Source: CAYLJV01 sp964554215
GTDB lineage: Archaea > Hadarchaeota > Hadarchaeia > Hadarchaeales > JAGGTB01
Direction: 5' to 3'
Length of the DNA stretch: 17,040 nt
NCBI GenBank assembly: GCA_964554215.1
Contig: CAZKND010000027.1
Coordinates: 1-17,040, forward strand
In this document: positions 1 to 6,480 of the stretch, piece after piece
Layout: every line of letters begins with the position of its first letter
Numbering within the stretch: position 1 is the first letter of the stretch
Position numbers and translations under genes: made by a program
Notes under the pieces: model-generated
Seen by the model: only the letters and a program-made list of their open reading frames with translations
The model's database searches: none
What the model was told of the DNA's origin: nothing

Positions 1-144
1 CGAATCATCGCTACACCTAACAAGTTGGCGCAAACCCCTCAACTCAAGGTCGATACTGGTGACTCGGATCTGGACGAGGAGCTTCGAGGATACGGTAGAG
101 TCATTTTAGGTTACGACATAAAGCGTCCTATCCCTGTGGCTTGA
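1..144 (+). CDS. C-terminal fragment, archaeal ATP-NAD kinase-like protein (COG3199 type)
   Basis: The frame is open from the first base and ends at TGA 142-144, giving the last 47 residues of a protein that begins outside the window. Its pattern, IIATPNKLA, then LKVDTGD, then ELRGYGRVILGYD, matches the C-terminal end of the archaeal predicted polyphosphate/ATP-dependent NAD kinases as I remember them (TP.K..., VDTGD, GY..V..GY). Such enzymes phosphorylate NAD to NADP in the cytoplasm. The catalytic part is not visible, so function rests only on this tail. A short inverted repeat follows the stop. Confidence 0.65.
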   Translation, partial: RIIATPNKLAQTPQLKVDTGDSDLDEELRGYGRVILGYDIKRPIPVA

Positions 145-154
145 ATCGTCGCTG

Positions 155-176
155 CTTCGATAAATCTTTTTCGAAG
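155..176. repeat. Short inverted repeat downstream of the NAD kinase-like gene
   Basis: CTTCGA (155-160) and TCGAAG (171-176) form a 6-bp stem around a 10-nt T-rich loop, 11 nt after the stop codon. It could help end transcription of the upstream gene. Archaeal terminators usually need only oligo-T, so this role is inference. The rest of 177-316 is AT-rich, with a possible TATA-like stretch near 208-220 and nothing else I recognise. Confidence 0.3.
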
Positions 177-316
177 AGATGTTTCCAAATAAGTTTTACC
201 TGCTGAAATCGAAATAAATAACTAGGTCCGAAAATGGTTAGAAATCTTTCCGTTTTGAAAATTGGATTATCATCCTTTCTTTACAGGAAGGCTAACTTAG
301 CTAATTTGACCCTCAA

Positions 317-1774
317 ATGGAGAATGAGATAATGAAAAAAACGTATTTAAAATTACTTTCAATTCTAATTTTGGTTCTGTTCATTTCTATTCCCCTCACA
401 GATGGAGCGGAGAATTCCCAACCCGGAGAAATTCAACACGTAGAAAAACTGACTGAGGATTGGCCCCGACTAGCCGGAACTCAAGGTGAGAACGACGCTG
501 TGACCTATATACGGGAAGAATTGGAAGGGTACGGACTGTCCCCGAAGGTAGAAAATTTTACTTTGGAAAACGGTTACGATTTCAAAGATGGTTATCTAGC
601 ACTGGAAAAACCTTTCGAAGAAAATTATCAATTCGCACCGATAATTCGATCCTCCTCAGCAGACGGATTGGAAGCAGAGTTGAGATATCTGGAAAACGCT
701 TCGGAAAATAATCAATCCCTCGAAAACAAAATAATACTCACATCAGGAAACAATCTGGAAAAAATTTACGAACATTCCCCATCGGCCGTTATCCTCTATC
801 GAGAAAATACCCCTGCATGGTCATATGTTCCGCCTAAATCTTCTCTGGAAGCCCCTACAGTCACTATCTCTTCTCAAGATGCTGCGGAACTGAGATCGGT
901 TTTGGATAATGGAGAGGCAGTTATGGGTCTAAATTTGCAAGGTGAAACTAGAGAACTTACCTCTCATAACGTGGTGGCCACCCTGCCTGGAAAGAGAGAA
1001 GAGAAAGTCATTTTAGCTTGCCATCACGACACCGTATTTTCTCCCGGAGCCGTTGATAGTGCTACAGGGGTTGCTGTGATGCTAGAAGTGGCGAGACAAT
1101 TATCTGATGAGAACTTGGACAAGACTGTGGAGTTTGTTTCTTTCGGGGCTACCAAGTATGGTTCCAAGGGTGTTGAGAAATATTTAGAAAACGTCCAACA
1201 GGATGAAATTGCGGCTATTTTCAATGTGAATTCGATCTCTTCCGGCCCTTCTAACGGTTTGAGGATAGGTGTGGAAGGAGTTTCGAATCATTGGTTTGAT
1301 AAATACATCGCTAGGGTCGCTGATAATTTAGGTTTGGATCATTCATTCGGGAAGAAAGATGATTTCCGAACATTTAGAGATAATTATGAGTATGTGAATT
1401 TCAGGGAAAGAGGTTTCCCTGCTACTAGGATATATTGGGTATCCGAGGTTGATGATGACCCTCTTTGGATGATTGATACGGTTGAGGATGGATTTGAGCT
1501 AGTTGATGAGAATAATTTGAAGGATTCTTCGAGACTCTTAACTAGTTCTATAAGAAAAATAGGTAGTGATTGGGAGAGAGGATGGGTTTGGAGGTCTGAT
1601 TTTCCAGGAACTTTATCTCTATTTGTCGTTCTTTCTTTTGCTTTCGTTGTAGTTGGGCTTGCCTCCACTAGCTATTTGAGATACGTGAAAGAAGAGAGAG
1701 GTTTAGGGGTTATCCTTATTGCTGGAGTTGCTGTTCTCTTAGCCATTTTAGGTTTATTTCTTTTGATGTTTTGA
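317..1774 (+). CDS. Membrane-anchored M28-family peptidase-like protein with degenerate metal site
   Basis: The 485-residue protein has an N-terminal signal/anchor segment (about residues 6-30), an M28-like N-terminal stretch with RLAGTQGENDA, a PA-like insert (about 90-200), an M28 peptidase fold and two C-terminal transmembrane helices (about 434-456 and 464-485). It is probably displayed outside the membrane. Against the M28 metal-site pattern, the first His and Asp (H236, D238) and the bridging Asp (D247, in GAVDSATG) are present. The catalytic-plus-ligand Glu pair is replaced by T279-K280 (GATKYG), the next Asp ligand by N305, and no His is seen at the last ligand position near PLWMIDT (382-388). 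It is therefore probably not a normal aminopeptidase. ATG 332 is an equally likely or better start: GGAG lies at 319-322 and the signal peptide would begin MKKTYLK. A T-run (1785-1790) follows. Confidence 0.85.
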   Translation: MENEIMKKTYLKLLSILILVLFISIPLTDGAENSQPGEIQHVEKLTEDWPRLAGTQGENDAVTYIREELEGYGLSPKVENFTLENGYDFKDGYLALEKPFEENYQFAPIIRSSSADGLEAELRYLENASENNQSLENKIILTSGNNLEKIYEHSPSAVILYRENTPAWSYVPPKSSLEAPTVTISSQDAAELRSVLDNGEAVMGLNLQGETRELTSHNVVATLPGKREEKVILACHHDTVFSPGAVDSATGVAVMLEVARQLSDENLDKTVEFVSFGATKYGSKGVEKYLENVQQDEIAAIFNVNSISSGPSNGLRIGVEGVSNHWFDKYIARVADNLGLDHSFGKKDDFRTFRDNYEYVNFRERGFPATRIYWVSEVDDDPLWMIDTVEDGFELVDENNLKDSSRLLTSSIRKIGSDWERGWVWRSDFPGTLSLFVVLSFAFVVVGLASTSYLRYVKEERGLGVILIAGVAVLLAILGLFLLMF

Positions 1775-1809
1775 GATATTCAACTTTTTTAGTTATCTCA
1801 TCGAAATAG

Positions 1810-3009
1810 TTGGATGAGAGAATGTACGACGATATGTTTGAAGAGGAGATGGGAAAGAAGAGCGTCTTCAAGGACCAGTCCAAACTTTCTCCGGATTATG
1901 TTCCTGAAGAGCTTGTTCACAGGGATGAAGAATTTAGAGAATTAGTCCGGCTGTTTAAACCTGTTTTAGAAGATAGAGCCAGTCAAAGAGTGCTTATCTC
2001 CGGTTCGGTAGGAGTTGGAAAGACTGCTCTTGCCTCCAGATTTGGGAAGGAACTGGAGGATAAATCGAAGAACAGGGATATTGATTTGAAATATGTGCAT
2101 GTCAATTGCCGTAAACAGGGAACTCCTCAAATGGTTTTGAACGATTTAGCTTCTAATTTTCCTCTAAGCGTACCAAGGAGAGGATTCGCCCCGCAAGAGA
2201 TAATGAACCATATTATCGATCACTTAGAGAAGAAAGATACATTTCTTTTGGTTACTTTGGATGAGATTGATTATTTCATAAAGCAGAACGGTCCGGATTT
2301 ACTGTATTCCTTCTCCAGAGCTTCAGAAGAATCTGAGTCCGAAAACAGGATTAGCATAATAGCCACCTCTTTTTCACCGGATTTCCTGGACGATTTGGAT
2401 GAAGCCACTCGAAGCACGTTCATGCACAATCTGATTCGGATGGACAAATACAGTTCCGAACAGCTTTACGATATTTTGGACCAAAGAGCTGAGAAAGCAT
2501 TTCACTCGGAAATGATCCAAATGGAAACTTTGGACCTGATATCTGACATCGCAGCTCGACGAGGAGATGCGAGATTTGCTTTAGAGTTGTTGTGGTATGC
2601 TGGTAGAATAGCCGACAAAGATAGTAGAGGTGAGGTTTTACCAAACCATGCTAGAAAGGCCAAGTCTGAAATTAATCCGGAGATTCGTAAAGATGTGCTT
2701 CAAGATTTGAAGAGACACGAACTTCTAACTTTATTGGCTCTTTCTCGTAGACTGAAGAATTCCGATAAGGCTTTTGTCCTCACTGGAGAGCTGGAAGAGT
2801 CCTATAACATAGTCTGTGAGGAGTACGAGGAAGAATCTAGAGAACACGTTCAATTCTTAAAATATATAGACAAGTTGGAAACCTTGGGAGTAGTGGATAA
2901 GGAGAAGTCGAGAGGTGGTCATAGAGGTCAGAGTCAGAGCATCAGTATCTCCGACGCACCACCAGACCTGATGGAGAAAGAAATAGAGAAGATTTTGGAG
3001 AAGAGATAA
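1810..3009 (+). CDS. cdc6: Orc1/Cdc6 replication initiator (AAA+ ATPase)
   Basis: This origin-recognition and helicase-loading ATPase shows Walker A GSVGVGKT (65-72), Walker B LVTLDEID (147-154), a sensor-1 strand IIATSF (183-188) and sensor-2 GDAR (252-255). A C-terminal winged-helix domain follows, with a glycine-rich wing near GGHRGQ. Length (399) is normal for archaeal Cdc6. The start is uncertain: TTG 1810 opens the frame but has no Shine-Dalgarno, and ATG 1822 lies about 30 nt after the T-rich stretch 1785-1797, so a short or absent leader with ATG 1822 is plausible. It lies 35 nt after the M28-like gene and only 12 nt before tRNA-Pro. I see no origin recognition box repeats beside it, so this need not be an active origin. 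Confidence 0.95.
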   Translation: MDERMYDDMFEEEMGKKSVFKDQSKLSPDYVPEELVHRDEEFRELVRLFKPVLEDRASQRVLISGSVGVGKTALASRFGKELEDKSKNRDIDLKYVHVNCRKQGTPQMVLNDLASNFPLSVPRRGFAPQEIMNHIIDHLEKKDTFLLVTLDEIDYFIKQNGPDLLYSFSRASEESESENRISIIATSFSPDFLDDLDEATRSTFMHNLIRMDKYSSEQLYDILDQRAEKAFHSEMIQMETLDLISDIAARRGDARFALELLWYAGRIADKDSRGEVLPNHARKAKSEINPEIRKDVLQDLKRHELLTLLALSRRLKNSDKAFVLTGELEESYNIVCEEYEEESREHVQFLKYIDKLETLGVVDKEKSRGGHRGQSQSISISDAPPDLMEKEIEKILEKR

Positions 3010-3021
3010 ACTTGTACTTGT

Positions 3022-3113
3022 GGGGCGGTGGTCAAGCTAGGTTTATGACACCAGCTTCGGGACTCAAAGAGCGAAAAAGCTGGAGATCCGGGGTTCGAAT
3101 CCCCGCCGCCCCA
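3022..3113 (+). tRNA. tRNA-Pro (anticodon CGG) with a 16-nt intron
   Basis: The cloverleaf is complete: acceptor GGGGCGG (3022-3028) with CCGCCCC (3106-3112), discriminator A 3113, D stem GTCA/TGAC (3031-3034/3046-3049), anticodon stem CCAGC/GCTGG (3051-3055/3079-3083), variable loop AGATC and T arm CGGGG-TTCGAAT-CCCCG (3089-3105). CCA is not encoded. The anticodon loop is 23 nt, 16 more than normal. Removing 3062-3077 leaves loop TTCGGGA with anticodon CGG at 3058-3060 and G37, as expected for proline. The sequence folds as an archaeal bulge-helix-bulge: AAA bulge, 4-bp helix TTCG/CGAA, GGA bulge. The gene follows cdc6 by 12 nt. TTGTTTTCTT after the gene is a plausible T-rich terminator. Confidence 0.95.
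3062..3077 (+). other. tRNA-Pro intron at position 37/38 (bulge-helix-bulge)
   Basis: The intron is 16 nt. Helix TTCG (3056-3059) pairs with CGAA (3072-3075). The 3-nt bulges are GGA (3060-3062) and AAA (3076-3078), and cutting each after its second base gives exactly this intron. Inside it, CTC (3063-3065) pairs with GAG (3069-3071) around an AAA loop. This is the canonical substrate geometry of the archaeal tRNA splicing endonuclease. Confidence 0.9.
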
Positions 3114-3173
3114 TTGTTTTCTTATTGAGATTATACTGGAGAAACTTACTCATTTCAGTAGCATTGCTGTGTA

Positions 3174-3199
3174 TTTTTTGTTATGGGTGTAACAAAAAA
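3174..3199. repeat. Perfect 10-bp inverted repeat between tRNA-Pro and the ferredoxin gene
   Basis: TTTTTTGTTA (3174-3183) and TAACAAAAAA (3190-3199) are exact inverted copies around TGGGTG. An outer TTGC (3164-3167) and GCAA (3200-3203) extend the symmetry across a 6-nt bulge on the left. It could be a terminator, since T-runs result on both strands, or a protein-binding dyad. The rest of 3114-3350 has no gene that I can support. Confidence 0.55.
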
Positions 3200-3318
3200 G
3201 CAACATCATCAATATTTTTCTATATTTTGGCAATTGTAAAGCTGAAGATAAGGCTTTAATAATAGATTCAGTTAATACCTTCGAATACTGACCTGAATGA
3301 TTAGCTGGAAAAGTTGAT

Positions 3319-3326
3319 TTTTATAA
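3319..3326 (+). promoter_or_regulatory. TATA box of the ferredoxin-reductase operon
   Basis: TTTATAAT is centred about 27 nt before G 3349, placing transcription start at the very beginning of the ferredoxin gene. The transcript would be leaderless from GTG 3351, or carry a leader of about 11 nt ending in AGGTGAG before TTG 3360. Confidence 0.45.
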
Positions 3327-3350
3327 TCTGTAGGTTATTGAAGAATATAG

Positions 3351-3554
3351 GTGAGTTTCTTGAGCGATAATGAAAAGATTAAGGTTGAGGAGGGAAGTTG
3401 TGTACTTTGCGGTGCTTGTGTAGCTGTTTGTGAATATGGAGCTGTTAGAATTTCTTTGGATTCTCTTTCCATAGATCACGATAAATGTGAAATGTGTCAG
3501 AAATGTGTAGAAGTTTGTCCGAGAGATGCTTTAGTTAAGGAGGGTATTAGTTGA
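3351..3554 (+). CDS. 2x[4Fe-4S] ferredoxin, probable electron donor to the lipid reductase
   Basis: This small acidic protein (67 residues) has two Cys motifs typical of bacterial-type ferredoxins: CVLCGACVAVC (about 18-28) and CEMCQKCVEVCP (about 46-57), each C-x2-C-x2-C-x3-C. The first motif lacks the usual Pro after its last Cys. Its TGA overlaps the next gene's TTG start (TTGA, 3551-3554), so the two are probably translated together. In Methanosarcina a neighbouring ferredoxin supports geranylgeranyl reductase, so electron delivery to the next protein is a reasonable inference. The start is GTG 3351, or TTG 3360 with AGGTGAG (3349-3355) as Shine-Dalgarno. Confidence 0.9.
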   Translation: MSFLSDNEKIKVEEGSCVLCGACVAVCEYGAVRISLDSLSIDHDKCEMCQKCVEVCPRDALVKEGIS

Positions 3555-4720
3555 CTGACTATGATTTAATTGTAGTTGGGGCAGGACCTGGAGGGAGTCA
3601 TACTGCTAAAGTGGCTGCGGAGCGAGGTTTAGAAGTTTTGTTGGTGGATAGAAAGGAGGAGATAGGGACTCCTGTAAGATGTGGTGAAGGTATAGGTAAG
3701 GAGAACCTTCAAGAATTTTATGATGTTGAAGATGAGTGGGTTTCAGCTGAAGTATCTGGAGCCAGGGTTCACTTTCCTAACGGGGAGCATATTGAGATGT
3801 CAGGTGAAAATGCGGGTGATGAGGTAGGGTATATTCTTGAGAGAAAGATTTTTGATAGAGATTTGGCGGATAAAGCTGCGGAAGCAGGTGCTAATTTGAA
3901 AGTAGGTACGGAGGCGAGAGGGTTGAAACGTACGGATGGACATGCTTCTTTAGAGCTGTGTGATAGACAAGGGGAGTTTGAAGTTGAAGCCAACTTGATA
4001 ATAGGTGCTGATGGTGTTGAAAGTCAGGTGGGCAGTTGGGCCGGTTTGGATACTTCTCTGAGTGTAAATGATGTTGAAAAATGTGCCCAATATCTGGTCA
4101 CAGGGGTAGATTTCGAGAGTGATTATGTCCATTTTTTGATTGGCAATGAGATTGCTCCCGGCGGTTATATCTGGATGTTTCCTAAAGGGGAGGAAAGAAT
4201 GAATTTGGGGGTTGTAGTTTTACCTTCTAAAGCCGATAAAGGTCCGGAGTTTTATTTGCAAAATTTTTTGAGTGAGAGGTTTCCGGACGGGGAGATTGTT
4301 GAGAAAACTTATGGTGGTAATCCTGTGGAGGGTCCAAAGAACTCCGTGGTGAGTGATAATGTTATGCTTGTTGGCGATGCCGCTCGCCATGTAGATCCTT
4401 TCACCGGCGGAGGACTTTCTAATGCTTTGAGAGGAGGAAAATTTGCGGCAGAAGTTGCTTCGGAGGCGGTGAATGAGTCGAAGTTTGATCGGGATTTCTT
4501 AAGTAAATATGATGATCTTTGGAAAGAGAGGTTTGGGGAGAATCTTGAGAGAAATAAAAAATTGCAAGAGAAATTCTTGAGCATGGATGATTCTGATTTT
4601 AATTCTCTTGCTGATAGTTTGCCTGACGGGAATCTGCAGGAGATAAGTTTGAAAAAACTGGCTTTTAGCTTGATTAAAAGCAATCCTAAACTCTTGTGGG
4701 ATTTGAAGGATTTCATTTAA
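3551..4720 (+). CDS. Geranylgeranyl reductase family flavoprotein (archaeal lipid saturation)
   Basis: These enzymes reduce the double bonds of geranylgeranyl chains to make saturated archaeal ether lipids, at the membrane surface. The 389-residue protein has an N-terminal FAD dinucleotide motif GAGPGG (10-15), the family RCGEG motif (43-47), the substrate-site motif YIWMFPKG (about 206-213) and the second FAD motif VGDAARHVDPFTGGG (about 273-287). The TTG start at 3551 is well supported: AAGGAGGG at 3537-3544 lies 6 nt upstream, and the frame begins MTDYDLIVVG. It overlaps the ferredoxin gene by 4 nt. Among family members, digeranylgeranylglycerophospholipid reductase is the likeliest role; other prenyl reductases cannot be excluded. 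Confidence 0.92.
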   Translation: MTDYDLIVVGAGPGGSHTAKVAAERGLEVLLVDRKEEIGTPVRCGEGIGKENLQEFYDVEDEWVSAEVSGARVHFPNGEHIEMSGENAGDEVGYILERKIFDRDLADKAAEAGANLKVGTEARGLKRTDGHASLELCDRQGEFEVEANLIIGADGVESQVGSWAGLDTSLSVNDVEKCAQYLVTGVDFESDYVHFLIGNEIAPGGYIWMFPKGEERMNLGVVVLPSKADKGPEFYLQNFLSERFPDGEIVEKTYGGNPVEGPKNSVVSDNVMLVGDAARHVDPFTGGGLSNALRGGKFAAEVASEAVNESKFDRDFLSKYDDLWKERFGENLERNKKLQEKFLSMDDSDFNSLADSLPDGNLQEISLKKLAFSLIKSNPKLLWDLKDFI

Positions 4721-4730
4721 TTTTGGAAAT

Positions 4731-4749
4731 ATTTTTGCGTTTTTATTTT
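4731..4749 (+). terminator. T-rich terminator candidate after the lipid reductase gene
   Basis: Two T-runs (ATTTTTG, then GTTTTTATTTTA) follow the stop codon by about 10 nt. Oligo-T tracts of this kind end transcription in archaea. The next gene starts 50 nt further on. Confidence 0.4.
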
Positions 4750-4799
4750 AGGGAACTATTTTTAACGGGAAGTTCAAACATTCTTAAAGAGGTAATAAA

Positions 4800-5747
4800 G
4801 TGGGCGAAGGTTTAGAAGCGATAACTATTGGTGAAGTCTTAGCGGAGTTTTACGGAAAAGAGATGGATAAGCCCTTGTACGAAGATGGAGATTTTAATGG
4901 ACCTTTTCCCGCGGGCGCGCCTGCTATTTTTGCTGATACAATTGCAAAGGTTGGAGGGTCTGCAGGTTTTATAGGGGTAGTAGGGGATGATGATTTTGGA
5001 AAGGTGGCTATTGACAAATTTTTGGAGGATGGGGTTGATGTTTCGTATCTGAGAAAGTCAGAAGAGTATACTACTGGAACCTCTTTTGTAACTTATTTCA
5101 GCGATGGCAGTAGAGAATTTTTATTTCATTTGGAAAGGTCTGCTGCGGGACAACTTTCCTCTCAAGATATATCTTCCGATTATATTTCAAAAGCGGATTT
5201 TTTGCACGTAACTGGTTCTACTGTGTCGATGAACGAAACGTGTAGAGAAACGGTTTACGAAGCCGTTGAAGTTGCAAAAGAAAATGGTTTGAAGGTGACT
5301 TATGATCCGAATCTTCGCCCTGAATTGTTGAAACAAGACTCACCTCGGGAAGTTAGTGAGCCAATTCTAGAGAATTGCGATTTTTTGCTTCCTAACGAGT
5401 CTGAGCTCGAAATGCTCAGCAGGAAAGGGGATAATTTGGTTGAAAATGCTAGAGAGTTTTTAGAATATCCTATCGATACGGTTGTTGTGAAGAGAGGTAA
5501 AGAGGGGGCGATTGTGGTGGAACAGGATAATGATTTCGATGTTTCTCCTTATTCGATTGAAGAGATTGATCCTACAGGAGCCGGCGATTCTTTCGATGCA
5601 GGGTTTGTCCACGGCCTTATTGAAGGGAAAGATTTGAAGGAAGCGACGAGATTTGCCAATGCTACGGGTGCTTTAGCTGTAACTTCAAGAGGTGGGATGG
5701 CGGGGATTAAAGGTAAAGAAGAGATTCTGCGATTGATGGAAAGCTAG
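4800..5747 (+). CDS. PfkB/ribokinase-family sugar kinase
   Basis: This ATP-dependent sugar kinase (315 residues) of the fructokinase/2-keto-3-deoxygluconate kinase type has the substrate-side motif GAPAIFADTIAKVGG (39-53), a GVVGDDDFG segment (59-67), YDPNLRPELL (168-177) and the family signature DPTGAGDSFDAGF (257-269), with D263 as catalytic base. GTG 4800 is supported by GAGGT at 4789-4793. The next gene encodes a D-lyxose/D-mannose isomerase-like cupin, so fructose or xylulose is a natural substrate guess. The exact sugar and phosphorylation position cannot be read from the sequence. Confidence 0.92.
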   Translation: MGEGLEAITIGEVLAEFYGKEMDKPLYEDGDFNGPFPAGAPAIFADTIAKVGGSAGFIGVVGDDDFGKVAIDKFLEDGVDVSYLRKSEEYTTGTSFVTYFSDGSREFLFHLERSAAGQLSSQDISSDYISKADFLHVTGSTVSMNETCRETVYEAVEVAKENGLKVTYDPNLRPELLKQDSPREVSEPILENCDFLLPNESELEMLSRKGDNLVENAREFLEYPIDTVVVKRGKEGAIVVEQDNDFDVSPYSIEEIDPTGAGDSFDAGFVHGLIEGKDLKEATRFANATGALAVTSRGGMAGIKGKEEILRLMES

Positions 5748-5800
5748 AATTTTTTGAAAGGTTAATAAAGAAGGATGTATTAATACAGGACCAAGATATC

Positions 5801-6346
5801 ATGGTAATAACGGAAGAAGAGTGGGAAGAGGCAAATCGAAGAGCGTTGGACCTCTTGGATGAAGCCGGAATTGTTTTGTCAGATGATGAAAAGGAAAACA
5901 TGGAAATTGTAGATTACGGCTTGGATAATCTGGAAGAAATAGGAACTGAGATCATAGTTTATGTGAATAATGACAAATATTGTGCGAAAGAGCTCGTTCT
6001 TTTCCCGGGGCAGATTTGTCCTGAGCATAGACATCCTCCTTTAGAAGAGTATGAAGGTAAGCAGGAAACTTTCCGCTGCCGTTGGGGGAAGGTTTATCTC
6101 TATGTTCCTGGTGAAGAAACCGAAGATCCGGAGACGAAACCTCCTGAGGATAGAGAGGAGCACTTTACTGTCAGAAATGAAATTGTACTTGAACCTGGGG
6201 ACCAGTATACACTCCCTCCGAATACGAAGCATTGGTTTAAAGCTGGTGAAAACGGTGCGGTCATATCAGAGTTTTCTTCTTCGAGCTTAGATGAAGAAGA
6301 TATTTTCACTGACCCGGAAATTAAGAGAACGCCAGAAGTAGAGTGA
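5801..6346 (+). CDS. D-lyxose/D-mannose isomerase-like cupin
   Basis: The 181-residue single-domain cupin carries metal ligands in the D-lyxose isomerase pattern: H76 and H78 (CPEHRHPP), E89 (KQET) and H144 (NTKHWF), followed by the family tail EFSSSSLDEEDIFTDPEIKR. Known family members interconvert D-lyxose with D-xylulose and D-mannose with D-fructose, using a divalent metal. It sits 53 nt after the sugar kinase, which could phosphorylate the ketose product, and upstream of a glycosidase. ATG 5801 lacks a strong Shine-Dalgarno (only AGGA some 10 nt upstream). Substrate preference is not readable. Confidence 0.87.
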   Translation: MVITEEEWEEANRRALDLLDEAGIVLSDDEKENMEIVDYGLDNLEEIGTEIIVYVNNDKYCAKELVLFPGQICPEHRHPPLEEYEGKQETFRCRWGKVYLYVPGEETEDPETKPPEDREEHFTVRNEIVLEPGDQYTLPPNTKHWFKAGENGAVISEFSSSSLDEEDIFTDPEIKRTPEVE

Positions 6347-6456
6347 TTGGGAATTAATTTTTCTAAGGCTTTTCTATACTTTTAAAACGGACGAGTAAAT
6401 GATATAAGTCCTCTAGCATTAACCGATATTAGCTTGGGAGAGTTTTCAAAGAGAAG

Positions 6457-6472
6457 TTTAGAATTCTCTAAA
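6457..6472. repeat. Inverted repeat just upstream of the glycosidase start
   Basis: TTTAGA (6457-6462) and TCTAAA (6467-6472) are exact inverted copies around ATTC, only 8 nt before the TTG start. An overlapping pair, AGAGAA (6450-6455) and TTCTCT (6464-6469), gives a second dyad. A regulator site or a small leader hairpin is possible; neither is shown. Confidence 0.35.
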
Positions 6473-6480
6473 TTGTGTGA

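Noticed and set aside
1775..3021. A replication origin beside cdc6
   Set aside because: Archaeal origins often flank cdc6, but only 35 nt and 12 nt of flanking spacer exist and I see no origin recognition box-like repeats there. The 145-316 spacer also lacks clear copies.
3014..3110. A tRNA with a long variable arm (Leu or Ser type) instead of an intron
   Set aside because: The variable loop is exactly AGATC (5 nt) and the extra bases sit inside the anticodon loop in perfect bulge-helix-bulge geometry.
4309..4716. A 135-codon open frame on the minus strand inside the lipid reductase gene
   Set aside because: It lies wholly antisense to a clearly conserved flavoprotein, shows low-complexity Ser/Phe/Leu composition and no initiation signal.
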